Shown piece by piece: positions 16,851 through 25,540 of a stretch of 64,000 nucleotides of DNA. Every line of letters begins with the position of its first letter. Position 1 is the stretch's first letter. Source of the stretch: an uncultured Roseburia sp. (GTDB lineage Bacteria; Bacillota; Clostridia; Lachnospirales; Lachnospiraceae); NCBI GenBank assembly GCA_900539115.1, contig UQAQ01000012.1, positions 8,089 to 72,088 of the forward strand, written 5' to 3'. The position numbers and the translations under genes are program-made. The notes below the pieces were generated by a model that saw nothing but the letters and a program-made list of their open reading frames with translations, ran no database searches and had not been told where the DNA came from.

Positions 16851-18155
16851 TTATTTTGGTAATTCGACAATTTTTTCGTCTACCATCTTTTGAAGCGACA
16901 TTAAAATCCCATATTTCCCGTGCTGCCACGTAAGACCGCCCTGGAAATACACACTATACGGCGGTTCGATCGGAGCATCCGCACTCAATTCAATAGAGGA
17001 TCCCTGAATAAAGTTTCCGGCCGCCATAATAACGTCACTGTGGTATCCCGGCATGGCATACGGTTCCGGAGCCACATAACTGTCCACCGGCGATCCCGCC
17101 TGAATCCCCCGGCAGAATGCAATGATCCGCTCAGGCGAACCAAGTGCAACAGCCTGAATAATGTCATTTCTCTCCTCATCTTTTCCCGGACTTGTCTCAA
17201 AGCCAAGATTTTCGTACAGATTTGCTGCAAAAATGGCAGATTTCAATGCACTCGCCACGACCTGTGGGGCAAAAAACAGTCCCTGATAAAACGAACGGTT
17301 CACTTCCAGCGAAGCTCCGACTTCTTTTCCCAGTCCCGGTGCCGTAAGGCGGTTTGCCGCCAGTTCAATGATGTCTTTTCTTCCGACAAGATACCCACCC
17401 ATCGGTGCTATGCCGCCCCCCAAATTTTTAATCAGCGAACCGACCACCAGATCTGCTCCGACATCGGATGGCTCGATCCTGTCTACAAATTCTCCGTAAC
17501 AATTGTCTACCATGCAGATCACATCCGGACGACGTTCCTTCACAAAAGAAATGATCTCTCCGATCTGTTTTACAGACAAGGTTTTTCGCATCGCATACCC
17601 TTTGGAGCGCTGGATCGTAACCAATTTGGTTCGCTCATTTAACGCTTTTTCAATGCCCGGATAATCGATCGCACTGTCTTCCAAAAGATCCACCTGTGCA
17701 TACGTGATTCCAAATTCACGCAGCGATCCCGGTTCACTTTTTCCATTGATTCCAATGATTCCCTCCAAGGTATCATAAGGTTTGCCAACCGGCGATAACA
17801 GTTCATCTCCCGGTCGAAGAATGGACGAAAGTGCCAGTGTCAATGCATGGGTTCCACAAGTAATCTGCGTTCTTACCAAAGCATCTTCGGCATGAAAAAT
17901 ATCGGCGTACACCTTTTCCAAGGTGTCGCGTCCACTGTCATCGTAACCATATCCTGTCGTTCCATACATATGCTCCGCACTGACGCGGTTTTTGTGAAAT
18001 GCCTGCAACACTTTTAACTGGTTACACTCTGCCATCTCATCGATGATTTCAAAGCGCTCTTTGAGCGATGTACAGATCTTCTCACCATATTCAAATACAG
18101 ACGCACTGATTCCCGCCTGTTCATACATCTTTTTTCGTTCTTCTGTCTCCAGCAT
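16851..18155 (-). CDS. Methionine gamma-lyase-like PLP enzyme (YnbB / aluminium-resistance family)
   Basis: 434 residues, the usual length of the YnbB family of Cys/Met-metabolism fold type I enzymes. Visible motifs are YGTTGYGYDDSGRDTLEKVYA, TQITCGTHALTLAL, MVDNCYGEFVD (the Asp that pairs with the pyridine nitrogen) and GSLIKNLGGGIAPMGGYLVG (the Lys that binds the cofactor). The family is annotated as methionine gamma-lyase or aluminium-resistance protein; the true substrate is not well established. It lies 19 bases after miaA, in the mutS-mutL-miaA-ynbB order seen in clostridia. Confidence 0.88.
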   Translation of the reverse strand: MLETEERKKMYEQAGISASVFEYGEKICTSLKERFEIIDEMAECNQLKVLQAFHKNRVSAEHMYGTTGYGYDDSGRDTLEKVYADIFHAEDALVRTQITCGTHALTLALSSILRPGDELLSPVGKPYDTLEGIIGINGKSEPGSLREFGITYAQVDLLEDSAIDYPGIEKALNERTKLVTIQRSKGYAMRKTLSVKQIGEIISFVKERRPDVICMVDNCYGEFVDRIEPSDVGADLVVGSLIKNLGGGIAPMGGYLVGRKDIIELAANRLTAPGLGKEVGASLEVNRSFYQGLFFAPQVVASALKSAIFAANLYENLGFETSPGKDEERNDIIQAVALGSPERIIAFCRGIQAGSPVDSYVAPEPYAMPGYHSDVIMAAGNFIQGSSIELSADAPIEPPYSVYFQGGLTWQHGKYGILMSLQKMVDEKIVELPK

Positions 18156-18174
18156 AATGTTCTCCTTCTTTTCG

Positions 18175-19116
18175 CTATAAAATTCCCTTCTCTTTTGCCA
18201 GCTTTATGATTTCTTCCACAATGTCACTCTCCGTGGCGAACTGATCCTTATCAATCATTTGCACGTCACGTTCCCGGCGGAACCACGTAAGCTGCCGTTT
18301 GGCAAAATGTCTGGTGTCTTTTTTTATTTGTTCGATTACTTCTTCTTTGGAACAGTTTCCCTCAAAAAACGGGAACCATTCTTTGTAACCGATTGCCTGC
18401 ATCGAAGTCAGTCCTTTGTCATATCCTTCCTCGTGAAGTCCGGTCACTTCCTCCGCCAGTCCCTGTTCTGCCATCTGGTCCACCCGTCGGTTAATGCGGG
18501 CATATAATTTCTTTCGATCCATCGTCAGAACAATATACAAAAAGTTATAAGGCGATTCATTCTCTCTCTGTTCTTTATTGTGCGCAGAAATAGGATTTCC
18601 TGTCTCTTCATAATATTCAAGTGCACGTATGACCCGCTTTACATTGTTTTTATGAATGGCTTTCGCAGATTCCGGATCGACTTTTTTTAACCGCTCATGG
18701 AGTACCTCCGCCCCTTCGGTTCTGGCAATTTCTTCCAGGCTCTTGCGGTAACTGCTTCCTTCGCGTTCTTCCTGAAACTGTACATCATAAAGCAGTGCCT
18801 GAATATAAAATCCGGTCCCTCCGACAACAATCGGAATGTGTCCGTTTTGATAGATCTTTTCCAGACTTTTTTTCGCCAGCTGCTGAAATTCATATACATG
18901 AAACGACTCTTCAACCGGTAGAATATCCACCAGATGATGTGGTACTCCCTGCATTTCTTCCGGAGTGATCTTTGCCGTCCCAATGTCCATTTTTTGATAT
19001 ATCTGCATCGAGTCCGCCGATATGATCTCTCCGCCGATCTTTTGTGCAAGTTCGATCGATGCTTTGGTTTTCCCGACAGCGGTCGGACCGGTCAATATAA
19101 TAATAGGTTTTTTCAT
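18175..19116 (-). CDS. miaA: tRNA dimethylallyltransferase
   Basis: 313 residues. The P-loop GPTAVGKTKAS is at about residues 10-20, followed by SADSMQIYQKMDIGTAK, the substrate-binding segment, GGTGFYIQALLYDVQF, and the C-terminal ITSMQAIGYKE-type motif (LTSMQAIGYKEWFPFF). The enzyme adds a dimethylallyl group from DMAPP to N6 of A37 in tRNAs reading UNN codons. Its start overlaps the mutL stop by 4 bases, showing translational coupling. DMAPP comes from the MEP pathway, whose dxr and ispG genes lie elsewhere in this window. Confidence 0.96.
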   Translation of the reverse strand: MKKPIIILTGPTAVGKTKASIELAQKIGGEIISADSMQIYQKMDIGTAKITPEEMQGVPHHLVDILPVEESFHVYEFQQLAKKSLEKIYQNGHIPIVVGGTGFYIQALLYDVQFQEEREGSSYRKSLEEIARTEGAEVLHERLKKVDPESAKAIHKNNVKRVIRALEYYEETGNPISAHNKEQRENESPYNFLYIVLTMDRKKLYARINRRVDQMAEQGLAEEVTGLHEEGYDKGLTSMQAIGYKEWFPFFEGNCSKEEVIEQIKKDTRHFAKRQLTWFRRERDVQMIDKDQFATESDIVEEIIKLAKEKGIL

Positions 19117-20951
19117 CCTGATACAATCCTCTTAAATTTCTTTTCAAATTCTTTTTTCGACATGGAGATCGTGGTCGGTCTGCCATGCGGACAGTGATAC
19201 GGATCTTTTGCATGCAGCATCTTATCGATCAGCTCATTGGCTTCGGCAAAAGAAAGCGTATGATTTCCCTTTACTGCCGCTTTGCACGAAATAGTTGCAC
19301 ACCGGTCTGTAATCTTTTCAATTCGGTCTGCCATCGGATTTTCAATCAATTCATCCAAAATACCGTAAAACAGATCTTTGCTTACCAGATGCAGAAAATG
19401 TGACGGCACTGCCACAATTGCGTATTCATCTCCGCCAAATTCCTCAATCTCAAATCCAAGTTTGGAAAACGCTTCTTTGCACTTACCAAGCATTTCCTTT
19501 TCCTTGTGCGTAAGCGAAATTAATAGCGGAGTTACCAGATTCTGACTGTACACATGATTGTCCGCAAGTTCTTCCATTAACTGCTCATATAAAATCTTTT
19601 CGTGCGCCGCATGCTGGTCTATGATCAGCATTTCCTCTCCGTATTCGATCATCCAATATGTTCCAAACACCTGACCGATCAAACGAAACTTAATACGGTC
19701 CTCTTCAGCCAGCATCTCATTTTTGAAAAAGGACTGCTGCTCATATTTTACCCGTGGCTGCTCTTCCCGTGGTGGGATCACAGGGCTGTTCACCGGCAAT
19801 GGCTGTTGTTTCATCTCATTCTTTCCATTTTCTTCCGGTTCTGTTTTTTTTGTCTCTTCCATGCGTTTTCGCTCAAACGGTTCCGGTGCCGGATTTTCAG
19901 GCGGCCCCGGAATCTGTGCAGAAAGCGGTTTCTTTTCCTCTCTGCCCGGTGCCACTTTCGGAATCAGCGTCGCCTCATGCAGTACCTGATGAATCTCTTT
20001 CTGAAAAAGTTCAAACACTTCTTCCTGATTCATAAAGCGGACTTCCATCTTCGTCGGATGCACATTGACATCCAAAAAAGCACTGTCAATCGTCAAAAAT
20101 AATACCACGAACGGAAAGCGGTTTGTCATCGTAAATCCCTCGTACGCAGTCTCAATTGCTTTCGTGACGATCGGACTTTTGATATACCGGCCATTGATAT
20201 AATAATACATAAAGGTTCTTGTTCCTCTGGAAATCTCCGGCTTTCCTACAAATCCTTCCAATTTCATCCCATCTTTTTCTACGCAGACCGGCAAGATTGC
20301 TTTTGTGATATCCGAACCAAACTGCTGGTAAATATTGTCTTTCACATTGCCGTTTCCCGAAGTCTGTATCTTCGTTTTCCCATCCCAGATAAAGCGGAAA
20401 CGGATTTCCGGATGCGACAATGTAAAATGAAGCATCACTTCACTGATATAGCCGCCTTCTGTCGTTTTTGTTTTCAAAAATTTGGCTCGGACCGGTGTAT
20501 TGTAAAACAAATTTCTTATCAAAAAGGTGGAGCCATCCGGGCATCCCACTTCTTCGTTTGCCACCTCTTTGCCACCATGAATCTCATAGCGGCATCCGAT
20601 CAGATCCTCTTCGCGTTTTGTGATCAATTCCACCTGCGCCACAGCCGCTACACTAGAAAGAGCCTCCCCACGAAATCCCAGACTGTGAATCGTAAGAAGG
20701 TCTTCTATATTTTTTATTTTGCTTGTCGCGTGGCGGGTAAATGCCATGGGAATTTCTTCTCTGGCAATCCCGCATCCATTATCTGTAATTCGTATAAAGG
20801 AAATGCCACCCTCCTTGATTTCGACCGTGATGGCATTCGCCCCTGCATCAATTGCATTTTCCACAAGTTCTTTTACAACGGCAGCAGGGCGCTCTACAAC
20901 TTCCCCTGCCGCGATCTTATCGATCGTAGATGGATCCAAAAGCTGTATCAT
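19113..20951 (-). CDS. mutL: DNA mismatch repair protein MutL (endonuclease type)
   Basis: 612 residues. The GHKL ATPase motifs are present in order: ELVENAIDAG, DNGCGI, TRHATSKI and SLGFRGEALSS. A disordered Pro/Glu-rich linker lies at about 335-430. The C-terminal domain carries DQHAAHEKILYE, which fits DQHA(x)2E(x)4E, the metal-binding nicking endonuclease motif of bacteria that lack MutH. MutL links MutS to strand incision. It follows mutS by 13 bases. Confidence 0.96.
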   Translation of the reverse strand: MIQLLDPSTIDKIAAGEVVERPAAVVKELVENAIDAGANAITVEIKEGGISFIRITDNGCGIAREEIPMAFTRHATSKIKNIEDLLTIHSLGFRGEALSSVAAVAQVELITKREEDLIGCRYEIHGGKEVANEEVGCPDGSTFLIRNLFYNTPVRAKFLKTKTTEGGYISEVMLHFTLSHPEIRFRFIWDGKTKIQTSGNGNVKDNIYQQFGSDITKAILPVCVEKDGMKLEGFVGKPEISRGTRTFMYYYINGRYIKSPIVTKAIETAYEGFTMTNRFPFVVLFLTIDSAFLDVNVHPTKMEVRFMNQEEVFELFQKEIHQVLHEATLIPKVAPGREEKKPLSAQIPGPPENPAPEPFERKRMEETKKTEPEENGKNEMKQQPLPVNSPVIPPREEQPRVKYEQQSFFKNEMLAEEDRIKFRLIGQVFGTYWMIEYGEEMLIIDQHAAHEKILYEQLMEELADNHVYSQNLVTPLLISLTHKEKEMLGKCKEAFSKLGFEIEEFGGDEYAIVAVPSHFLHLVSKDLFYGILDELIENPMADRIEKITDRCATISCKAAVKGNHTLSFAEANELIDKMLHAKDPYHCPHGRPTTISMSKKEFEKKFKRIVSG

Positions 20952-20964
20952 CCAATCACACTCC

Positions 20965-23616
20965 TTACCATTTATCTTTTAATTCGTTCTGCCATTTATA
21001 TACCAGATTCATCGCATCCATCGGTGTCACACGGGAAAGGTCAATATCCCGCAATTCAAATAAAATATCCTCCGAATGGAATGTCGTCACCGTATCAAAG
21101 ATAGAAAGCTGATTCATCCCGGAAGATGCCTTTTTCTCCGGCACCTGCCCCTGCTCCTGTTTCTCCGGAATACGGATCACCGACAAACTATCTCCGCCTT
21201 CGAGTTCTTCCGCAATTTCTCTGGCACGGACCAGCACACTTTCCGGCACACCGGCAAGTTTTGCCACCTGAATACCGTAACTTTTATCAGCACCGCCTTT
21301 TACGATTTTTCGCAGAAATACAATATCTTCCCCATCTTCTTTTACGGCAATACAGTAGTTCTGAACACCTTCCAGCTTTCCTTCGAGTTCCGTAAGTTCA
21401 TGATAATGGGTTGCAAATAATGTCTTCGCCCCAATATTCTTTTTATCTACAATATGTTCTACCACTGCCCACGCAATGCTGAGTCCATCAAACGTAGACG
21501 TTCCTCGCCCAATCTCATCTAAAATGATCAAACTGTCCTTCGTTGCATTATGTAAAATATTGGCAACTTCTGTCATTTCTACCATAAAGGTACTTTGTCC
21601 GCTTGCCAAATCATCGGATGCGCCCACACGGGTAAAAATACGGTCTACCACAGAAAGGTCCGCCGACGCAGCCGGAACAAAACATCCAATCTGTGCCATC
21701 AATGTGATCAGCGCTGTCTGACGCATATAGGTGGATTTTCCTGCCATATTCGGTCCTGTGATGATAACAACGCGGTGAGAATCCTCATCGAGATAGGTCC
21801 CATTTGAAATAAACATATCGTGGTCAATCATCTGTTCAATGACCGGATGACGTCCTTCTTTGATATTGATAATTCCTTCCTCATTAAAGGTCGGACGCAC
21901 ATAATTATTCTTTTCCGACACGAGCGCAAGACTTGCCATCATGTCTAACATTGCAATCGCTTTCGCGGTACGCTGGATACGATTAACCTGCGTAAAAACA
22001 TGGTCTCGTATATTGCAAAATAACTGGTATTCCAGATTATACAATTTATCTTCTGCTCCAAGGACGACATCTTCCAGCTCTTTTAATTTCTCCGTCGTAT
22101 AACGTTCTGAATTTGCAAGTGTCTGCTTGCGCACCCAGTCCGCCGGCACAAGATCTTTATAGGAATTTGTCACATCCAGATAATAGCCAAATACACGATT
22201 GTATTTCACTTTCAGATTTTTTATTCCTGTCTTTTCCCGCTCTTCGGCCTCCAGCTGGAGAAGCCAGTCTTTTCCCTCGGATTTGGCTTTGCGGAGTTTG
22301 TCCACCTGCTCATCATAACCATCACGGATAATCCCTCCGTCGTGCATAGCAAGCGGCGGTTCTTCTGTGATCGCATCGGTAACCAGTTTGCAAATATCCT
22401 CTAAGGGGTCTAATTCGTCTAAAATTTCCGCAAATAACCGACTTTTAAAATTCGAACACAAAAAGCGGATCGGTGGCAGCATCTCCAACGAACTTTTTAA
22501 CGCAATAAAATCTCTTGGGTTCGCTGACTTATAACTGATCTTACTAAGCAGTCTCTCAAGATCGTAGATCGGATTCAGATATTCTCTGAGTTCCTCCCGC
22601 GTGATCATATTTGCATTTAATTCATCAATCGCATCAAAGCGTTTTAAAATCTCTTCTTTTTGAATAAACGGCTGTTCCAGCGTACTGCGGAGTTTTCGTG
22701 CTCCCATCGCTGTCCGTGTCCGGTCAAGAACCCACAAAAGCGAGCCTCTTTTTTTCTTTTCCCGAAGTGTCTCTACAAGTTCCAGATTTCGGCGGGTATT
22801 ACGGTCTAACAGCATATATTTTCCCACTTTATACGGAATTAATTCCAAAATATGGGCAAGTGAAGTCTTCTGCGTTTCTTCAAGGTACTCCATAACCGCA
22901 CCTGCCGCCGTAATTCCTACCGAATAATCTGCCAATCCCAGTCCATCCAGTGTTTGAACAGAAAAGTGACGGCACAGTGATTTTTTACAGCATTCTTCAT
23001 CAAAATAATGAGGAGCAAGCGACGAAATCGAAATTCCAAGTCTCTCTTTCAAATCTTCAATATCGACTCCACTAATATAAAAAGACTCATTGCAAATGAG
23101 TTCACTTGGCATAAATTTATTGATTTCATCGAGAAGTTTTCCCAAACTGTCTACTTCAGTCAGACGATACTCTCCGGTCGTCACATCTACAACAGAAATT
23201 CCAAACAGATCATCCATCGCAACAACGCCCATCAGATAATTGTTCTTGGATTCATCCAACGCTTCCAGATTACAGTTGGTTCCCGGTGTGACGATCCGCA
23301 CAACTTCTCTTTTCACAAGTCCCTTTGCCAATTTCGGGTCTTCCACCTGTTCGCATATTGCCACTTTATATCCTTTGGAAACCAGGCGGGTAATATATCC
23401 TTCTGCAGAATGAAAGGGGACACCACACATGGGTGCCCTTTCTTTCAATCCGCAACTCTTTCCGGTAAGAGTTAATTCCAATTCTTTTGATGCACATTTC
23501 GCATCTTCAAAAAACATTTCATAGAAATCACCCAGACGGTAAAACAGGATACAATCTTTGTACTCATTCTTTGTCTCAAGATACTTCTGCATCATTGGGG
23601 TAAGCTGTTCTTCCAT
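20965..23616 (-). CDS. mutS: DNA mismatch recognition protein MutS
   Basis: 883 residues, full MutS1 length. The mismatch-reading Phe-x-Glu lies in FYRLGDFYEMFFED near residues 25-38. The connector, lever and clamp domains follow. The ABC-type ATPase has GPNMAGKST with Lys627 and the DEIGRGTSTFDG Walker B and signature region. MutS binds mispairs and small loops and recruits MutL. An excellent ribosome site precedes the ATG. The gene follows the SH3 membrane protein by 15 bases and starts the mutS-mutL-miaA run. Confidence 0.97.
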   Translation of the reverse strand: MEEQLTPMMQKYLETKNEYKDCILFYRLGDFYEMFFEDAKCASKELELTLTGKSCGLKERAPMCGVPFHSAEGYITRLVSKGYKVAICEQVEDPKLAKGLVKREVVRIVTPGTNCNLEALDESKNNYLMGVVAMDDLFGISVVDVTTGEYRLTEVDSLGKLLDEINKFMPSELICNESFYISGVDIEDLKERLGISISSLAPHYFDEECCKKSLCRHFSVQTLDGLGLADYSVGITAAGAVMEYLEETQKTSLAHILELIPYKVGKYMLLDRNTRRNLELVETLREKKKRGSLLWVLDRTRTAMGARKLRSTLEQPFIQKEEILKRFDAIDELNANMITREELREYLNPIYDLERLLSKISYKSANPRDFIALKSSLEMLPPIRFLCSNFKSRLFAEILDELDPLEDICKLVTDAITEEPPLAMHDGGIIRDGYDEQVDKLRKAKSEGKDWLLQLEAEEREKTGIKNLKVKYNRVFGYYLDVTNSYKDLVPADWVRKQTLANSERYTTEKLKELEDVVLGAEDKLYNLEYQLFCNIRDHVFTQVNRIQRTAKAIAMLDMMASLALVSEKNNYVRPTFNEEGIINIKEGRHPVIEQMIDHDMFISNGTYLDEDSHRVVIITGPNMAGKSTYMRQTALITLMAQIGCFVPAASADLSVVDRIFTRVGASDDLASGQSTFMVEMTEVANILHNATKDSLIILDEIGRGTSTFDGLSIAWAVVEHIVDKKNIGAKTLFATHYHELTELEGKLEGVQNYCIAVKEDGEDIVFLRKIVKGGADKSYGIQVAKLAGVPESVLVRAREIAEELEGGDSLSVIRIPEKQEQGQVPEKKASSGMNQLSIFDTVTTFHSEDILFELRDIDLSRVTPMDAMNLVYKWQNELKDKW

Positions 23617-23631
23617 TGGTCGTCTCCTTTT

Positions 23632-24453
23632 TTAGCCTTCCTGTGCGGAAGTCTGATCCGGTGTTTTTTCCGGTTCCGGTGTTTTTTCCGGTTCCGGTGC
23701 CTTCGTTGGTTCCGGTGCCTTTGTCGGCTCCGGTGCCTTTGTCGGCTCCGGCACTTTCGTAGGTTCCGGTGCTACGGTCTCCAGCGGCGCCTGGGTTGCC
23801 TGCGGCGTATGCGATGGACTATGAGTCGCAGGAGTTCTTGTCGCTTTTGGTTTCTTTGTCGCTTTCGGACGCTTTGTCGGTTTTGGAGTCGCTGTAGCCT
23901 TCGGTGCAGAAGTTGTTCTAGGTGCCGGTGTCGCAGTCGGTTCTTCTGCCGGTTTCTTCGTACTCAGATAAATCGTACTGACATACCCCTGAGTCCCATT
24001 TATTTCCACTTTGGTCCACTCTTTTCCATATTCAATGATCGTAACTTTATCCCCTGTCTGAAGTTTGGTAATCACGTCTGCCGTCAACGCCGCCTCACTT
24101 CGAAGATTAACAATAGTCGTCGCATAGGCTACCTTTGCATCTTTCAGATTATCATCCACATCTTCCTCATCATCCTGAAAATCTTCCTCATTTCCATTAA
24201 TGATGGCAGAATCATACGGTGCCGGTGTCTCCTCTGCGTCTACAGCCTGTTCTGTTACAACAGCCGGTTTCTCTTCAAGATCTCCGCTGTCTACTACCTT
24301 CTTTCCAAAGAAAAACGTCTTTCCTACAAAAAACAGTCCGATCACGAGAGCAATTCCTATGATACCAGACCATATCGCCATAATAAACTCAAATCGAGTT
24401 TTCTTATCCTTTTTCAATTTATCGAAAAAATTCGTTCCTTTACCTTCACTCAT
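23632..24453 (-). CDS. Membrane-anchored bacterial SH3 protein with Pro-Thr repeat tail
   Basis: 273 residues from the ATG at 24453 (10 bases after AAGGAG; an earlier ATG at 24462 is too close). One transmembrane helix lies at about residues 24-45 after a basic cytoplasmic start. An SH3b domain follows at about 108-160 (TIVNLRSEAALTADVITKL through GYVSTIYLS), a fold that often binds peptidoglycan or peptides. The last about 100 residues are Pro/Thr/Lys-rich, with four or more copies of a PEPTKA/PEPEKTP unit, probably a wall-spanning spacer. The function is unknown. It heads the operon that includes mutS and mutL and diverges from lexA. Confidence 0.8.
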   Translation of the reverse strand: MSEGKGTNFFDKLKKDKKTRFEFIMAIWSGIIGIALVIGLFFVGKTFFFGKKVVDSGDLEEKPAVVTEQAVDAEETPAPYDSAIINGNEEDFQDDEEDVDDNLKDAKVAYATTIVNLRSEAALTADVITKLQTGDKVTIIEYGKEWTKVEINGTQGYVSTIYLSTKKPAEEPTATPAPRTTSAPKATATPKPTKRPKATKKPKATRTPATHSPSHTPQATQAPLETVAPEPTKVPEPTKAPEPTKAPEPTKAPEPEKTPEPEKTPDQTSAQEG

Positions 24454-24500
24454 TTTTCTCATTCTCCTTACGCATTATGTTCAAAAGTACTACCTTTCTA

Positions 24501-24529
24501 ATTATAACCATAGAATAAAAATTTGTCCA
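24501..24529 (-). promoter_or_regulatory. Promoter of the SH3-mutS-mutL-miaA operon
   Basis: On the minus strand TGGACA (24524-24529) and TATAAT (24501-24506) are 17 bases apart, a near-consensus vegetative promoter placed about 48 bases before the SH3 gene. Confidence 0.72.
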
Positions 24530-24559
24530 CATAAAATTTAAAGAATTTTGTTTTTATCA

Positions 24560-24617
24560 GAACAAACGTTTGACATTTACTTCAAACTATGTTACTATAA
24601 ATACAAACAATTGTTTG
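24560..24617 (+). promoter_or_regulatory. lexA promoter with two LexA-box-like palindromes
   Basis: TTGACA (24570-24575) and TACTAT (24593-24598) are 17 bases apart. A box GAACAAACGTTTG (24560-24572) overlaps the -35 and resembles the Gram-positive GAAC-N4-GTTC operator. A second palindrome, CAAACAATTGTTTG (24604-24617), lies at the start point. This arrangement predicts tight autorepression of lexA. The divergent SH3 promoter is not overlapped. Confidence 0.75.
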
Positions 24618-24658
24618 CATTTATCATTCAGCATGATAGGAAAGGAAGGACAAATACT

Positions 24659-25273
24659 ATGGGAAATGGTCGTATTTCTGCAAAACAAAGTGAAATTCTT
24701 GAATATATTAAGGAAGAAATTTTAAACAAAGGCTACCCCCCGGCGGTTCGTGAAATCTGCAATGCGGTGCATTTAAAATCCACTTCTTCCGTTCATTCCC
24801 ATCTGGAAACACTGGAAAAGAATGGATATATTCGAAGAGACCCTACTAAACCAAGAGCAATCGAGATTGTAGATGACAACTTCAATATCACACGAAAAGA
24901 AATGAGAAATATTCCGATCATTGGCGACGTCGCAGCCGGCCAGCCAATCTTTGCCGAGCAAAACATCAGCGGATATTTTCCTATTCTGGCAGATGAACTG
25001 CCTAGTGGAAATTTATTTATGCTCAATGTACGCGGCGAAAGTATGATCAATATCGGCATTCATGACGGCGACAAAGTCATCGTCCGCGAGGCCTCCACCG
25101 CTAAAAACGGCGATATCGTTGTCGCCCTTGTCGACGACTCCGCCACCGTAAAAACCTACTACAAAGAAGACGGCCGCTACCGTCTCCAGCCGGAAAACGA
25201 TACCATGGATCCTATCTACGTAGACCACGTACAAATCCTCGGTATTGTCATCGGATTATTCCGTTTGTACTAA
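24659..25273 (+). CDS. lexA: SOS repressor LexA
   Basis: 204 residues from the ATG at 24659; the longer frame to 24548 runs through the promoter and is rejected. The N-terminal winged HTH covers about 1-65, with YPPAVREICNAVHLKSTSSV. The autocleavage bond is Ala93-Gly94 in DVAAGQPIF. The serine-lysine dyad is Ser128 in RGESMI and Lys165 in SATVKTYY. LexA represses SOS genes and cleaves itself when RecA filaments form. It is transcribed alone on the plus strand, divergent from the mismatch-repair operon and convergent with polC. Confidence 0.96.
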   Translation: MGNGRISAKQSEILEYIKEEILNKGYPPAVREICNAVHLKSTSSVHSHLETLEKNGYIRRDPTKPRAIEIVDDNFNITRKEMRNIPIIGDVAAGQPIFAEQNISGYFPILADELPSGNLFMLNVRGESMINIGIHDGDKVIVREASTAKNGDIVVALVDDSATVKTYYKEDGRYRLQPENDTMDPIYVDHVQILGIVIGLFRLY

Positions 25274-25374
25274 TAGGTAATATTAAACCAATTACTGATT
25301 ATACCTTTATGATATTTTCACTGGAATAATGGTATACCATATAATAACTAATGCTATTTTGTTATGGTGCTAAT

Positions 25375-25516
25375 TAAAAATAAGGCCATTGTTTCACAAT
25401 AAGGGATTTAGAATCCCGTCGGTGCATAGAGGGCGTATTGCTGTCCTCATGCACCGCTACGTGGATTCTTCTAAGCGAGAGCGGTCCCGCAATGTGAAAC
25501 AATGGTCTTATTTTTA
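25375..25516. ncRNA. 142-base structured element with 24-bp terminal stem (possible ncRNA or MITE)
   Basis: Lies in the 267-base gap between the convergent lexA and polC. The outer arms 25375-25398 and 25493-25516 pair over 24 positions with a single G-U. Inside are a perfect hairpin, GGGATT-TAG-AATCCC (25403-25417), and an 8+4-bp hairpin, CGGTGCAT/ATGCACCG (25420-25427 and 25449-25456) continued by GAGG/CCTC with one bulged A. There is also a small GC-GAGA-GC turn (25475-25482). The AT-rich outer ends leave a U-run on either strand, so it could end both lexA and polC transcripts, but the branched interior is far more than a terminator needs. No open frame of note and no known RNA family was recognised. 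Confidence 0.5.
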
Positions 25517-25540
25517 TTATAAACATCATAGCAAAATACA

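Noticed and set aside
16920..17642. 240-codon open frame on the plus strand
   Set aside because: Antisense to the methionine gamma-lyase-like gene whose PLP motifs are clear.
20412..21104. 230-codon open frame on the plus strand
   Set aside because: Antisense to mutL and the end of mutS, both with intact motifs.
23640..23830. Tandem repeats
   Set aside because: They encode the PEPTKA/PEPEKTP tail of the SH3 protein and are a coding repeat, not CRISPR or satellite DNA.
24548..24658. N-terminal extension of lexA
   Set aside because: It covers the promoter and both LexA-box-like palindromes and lies upstream of the conserved start.
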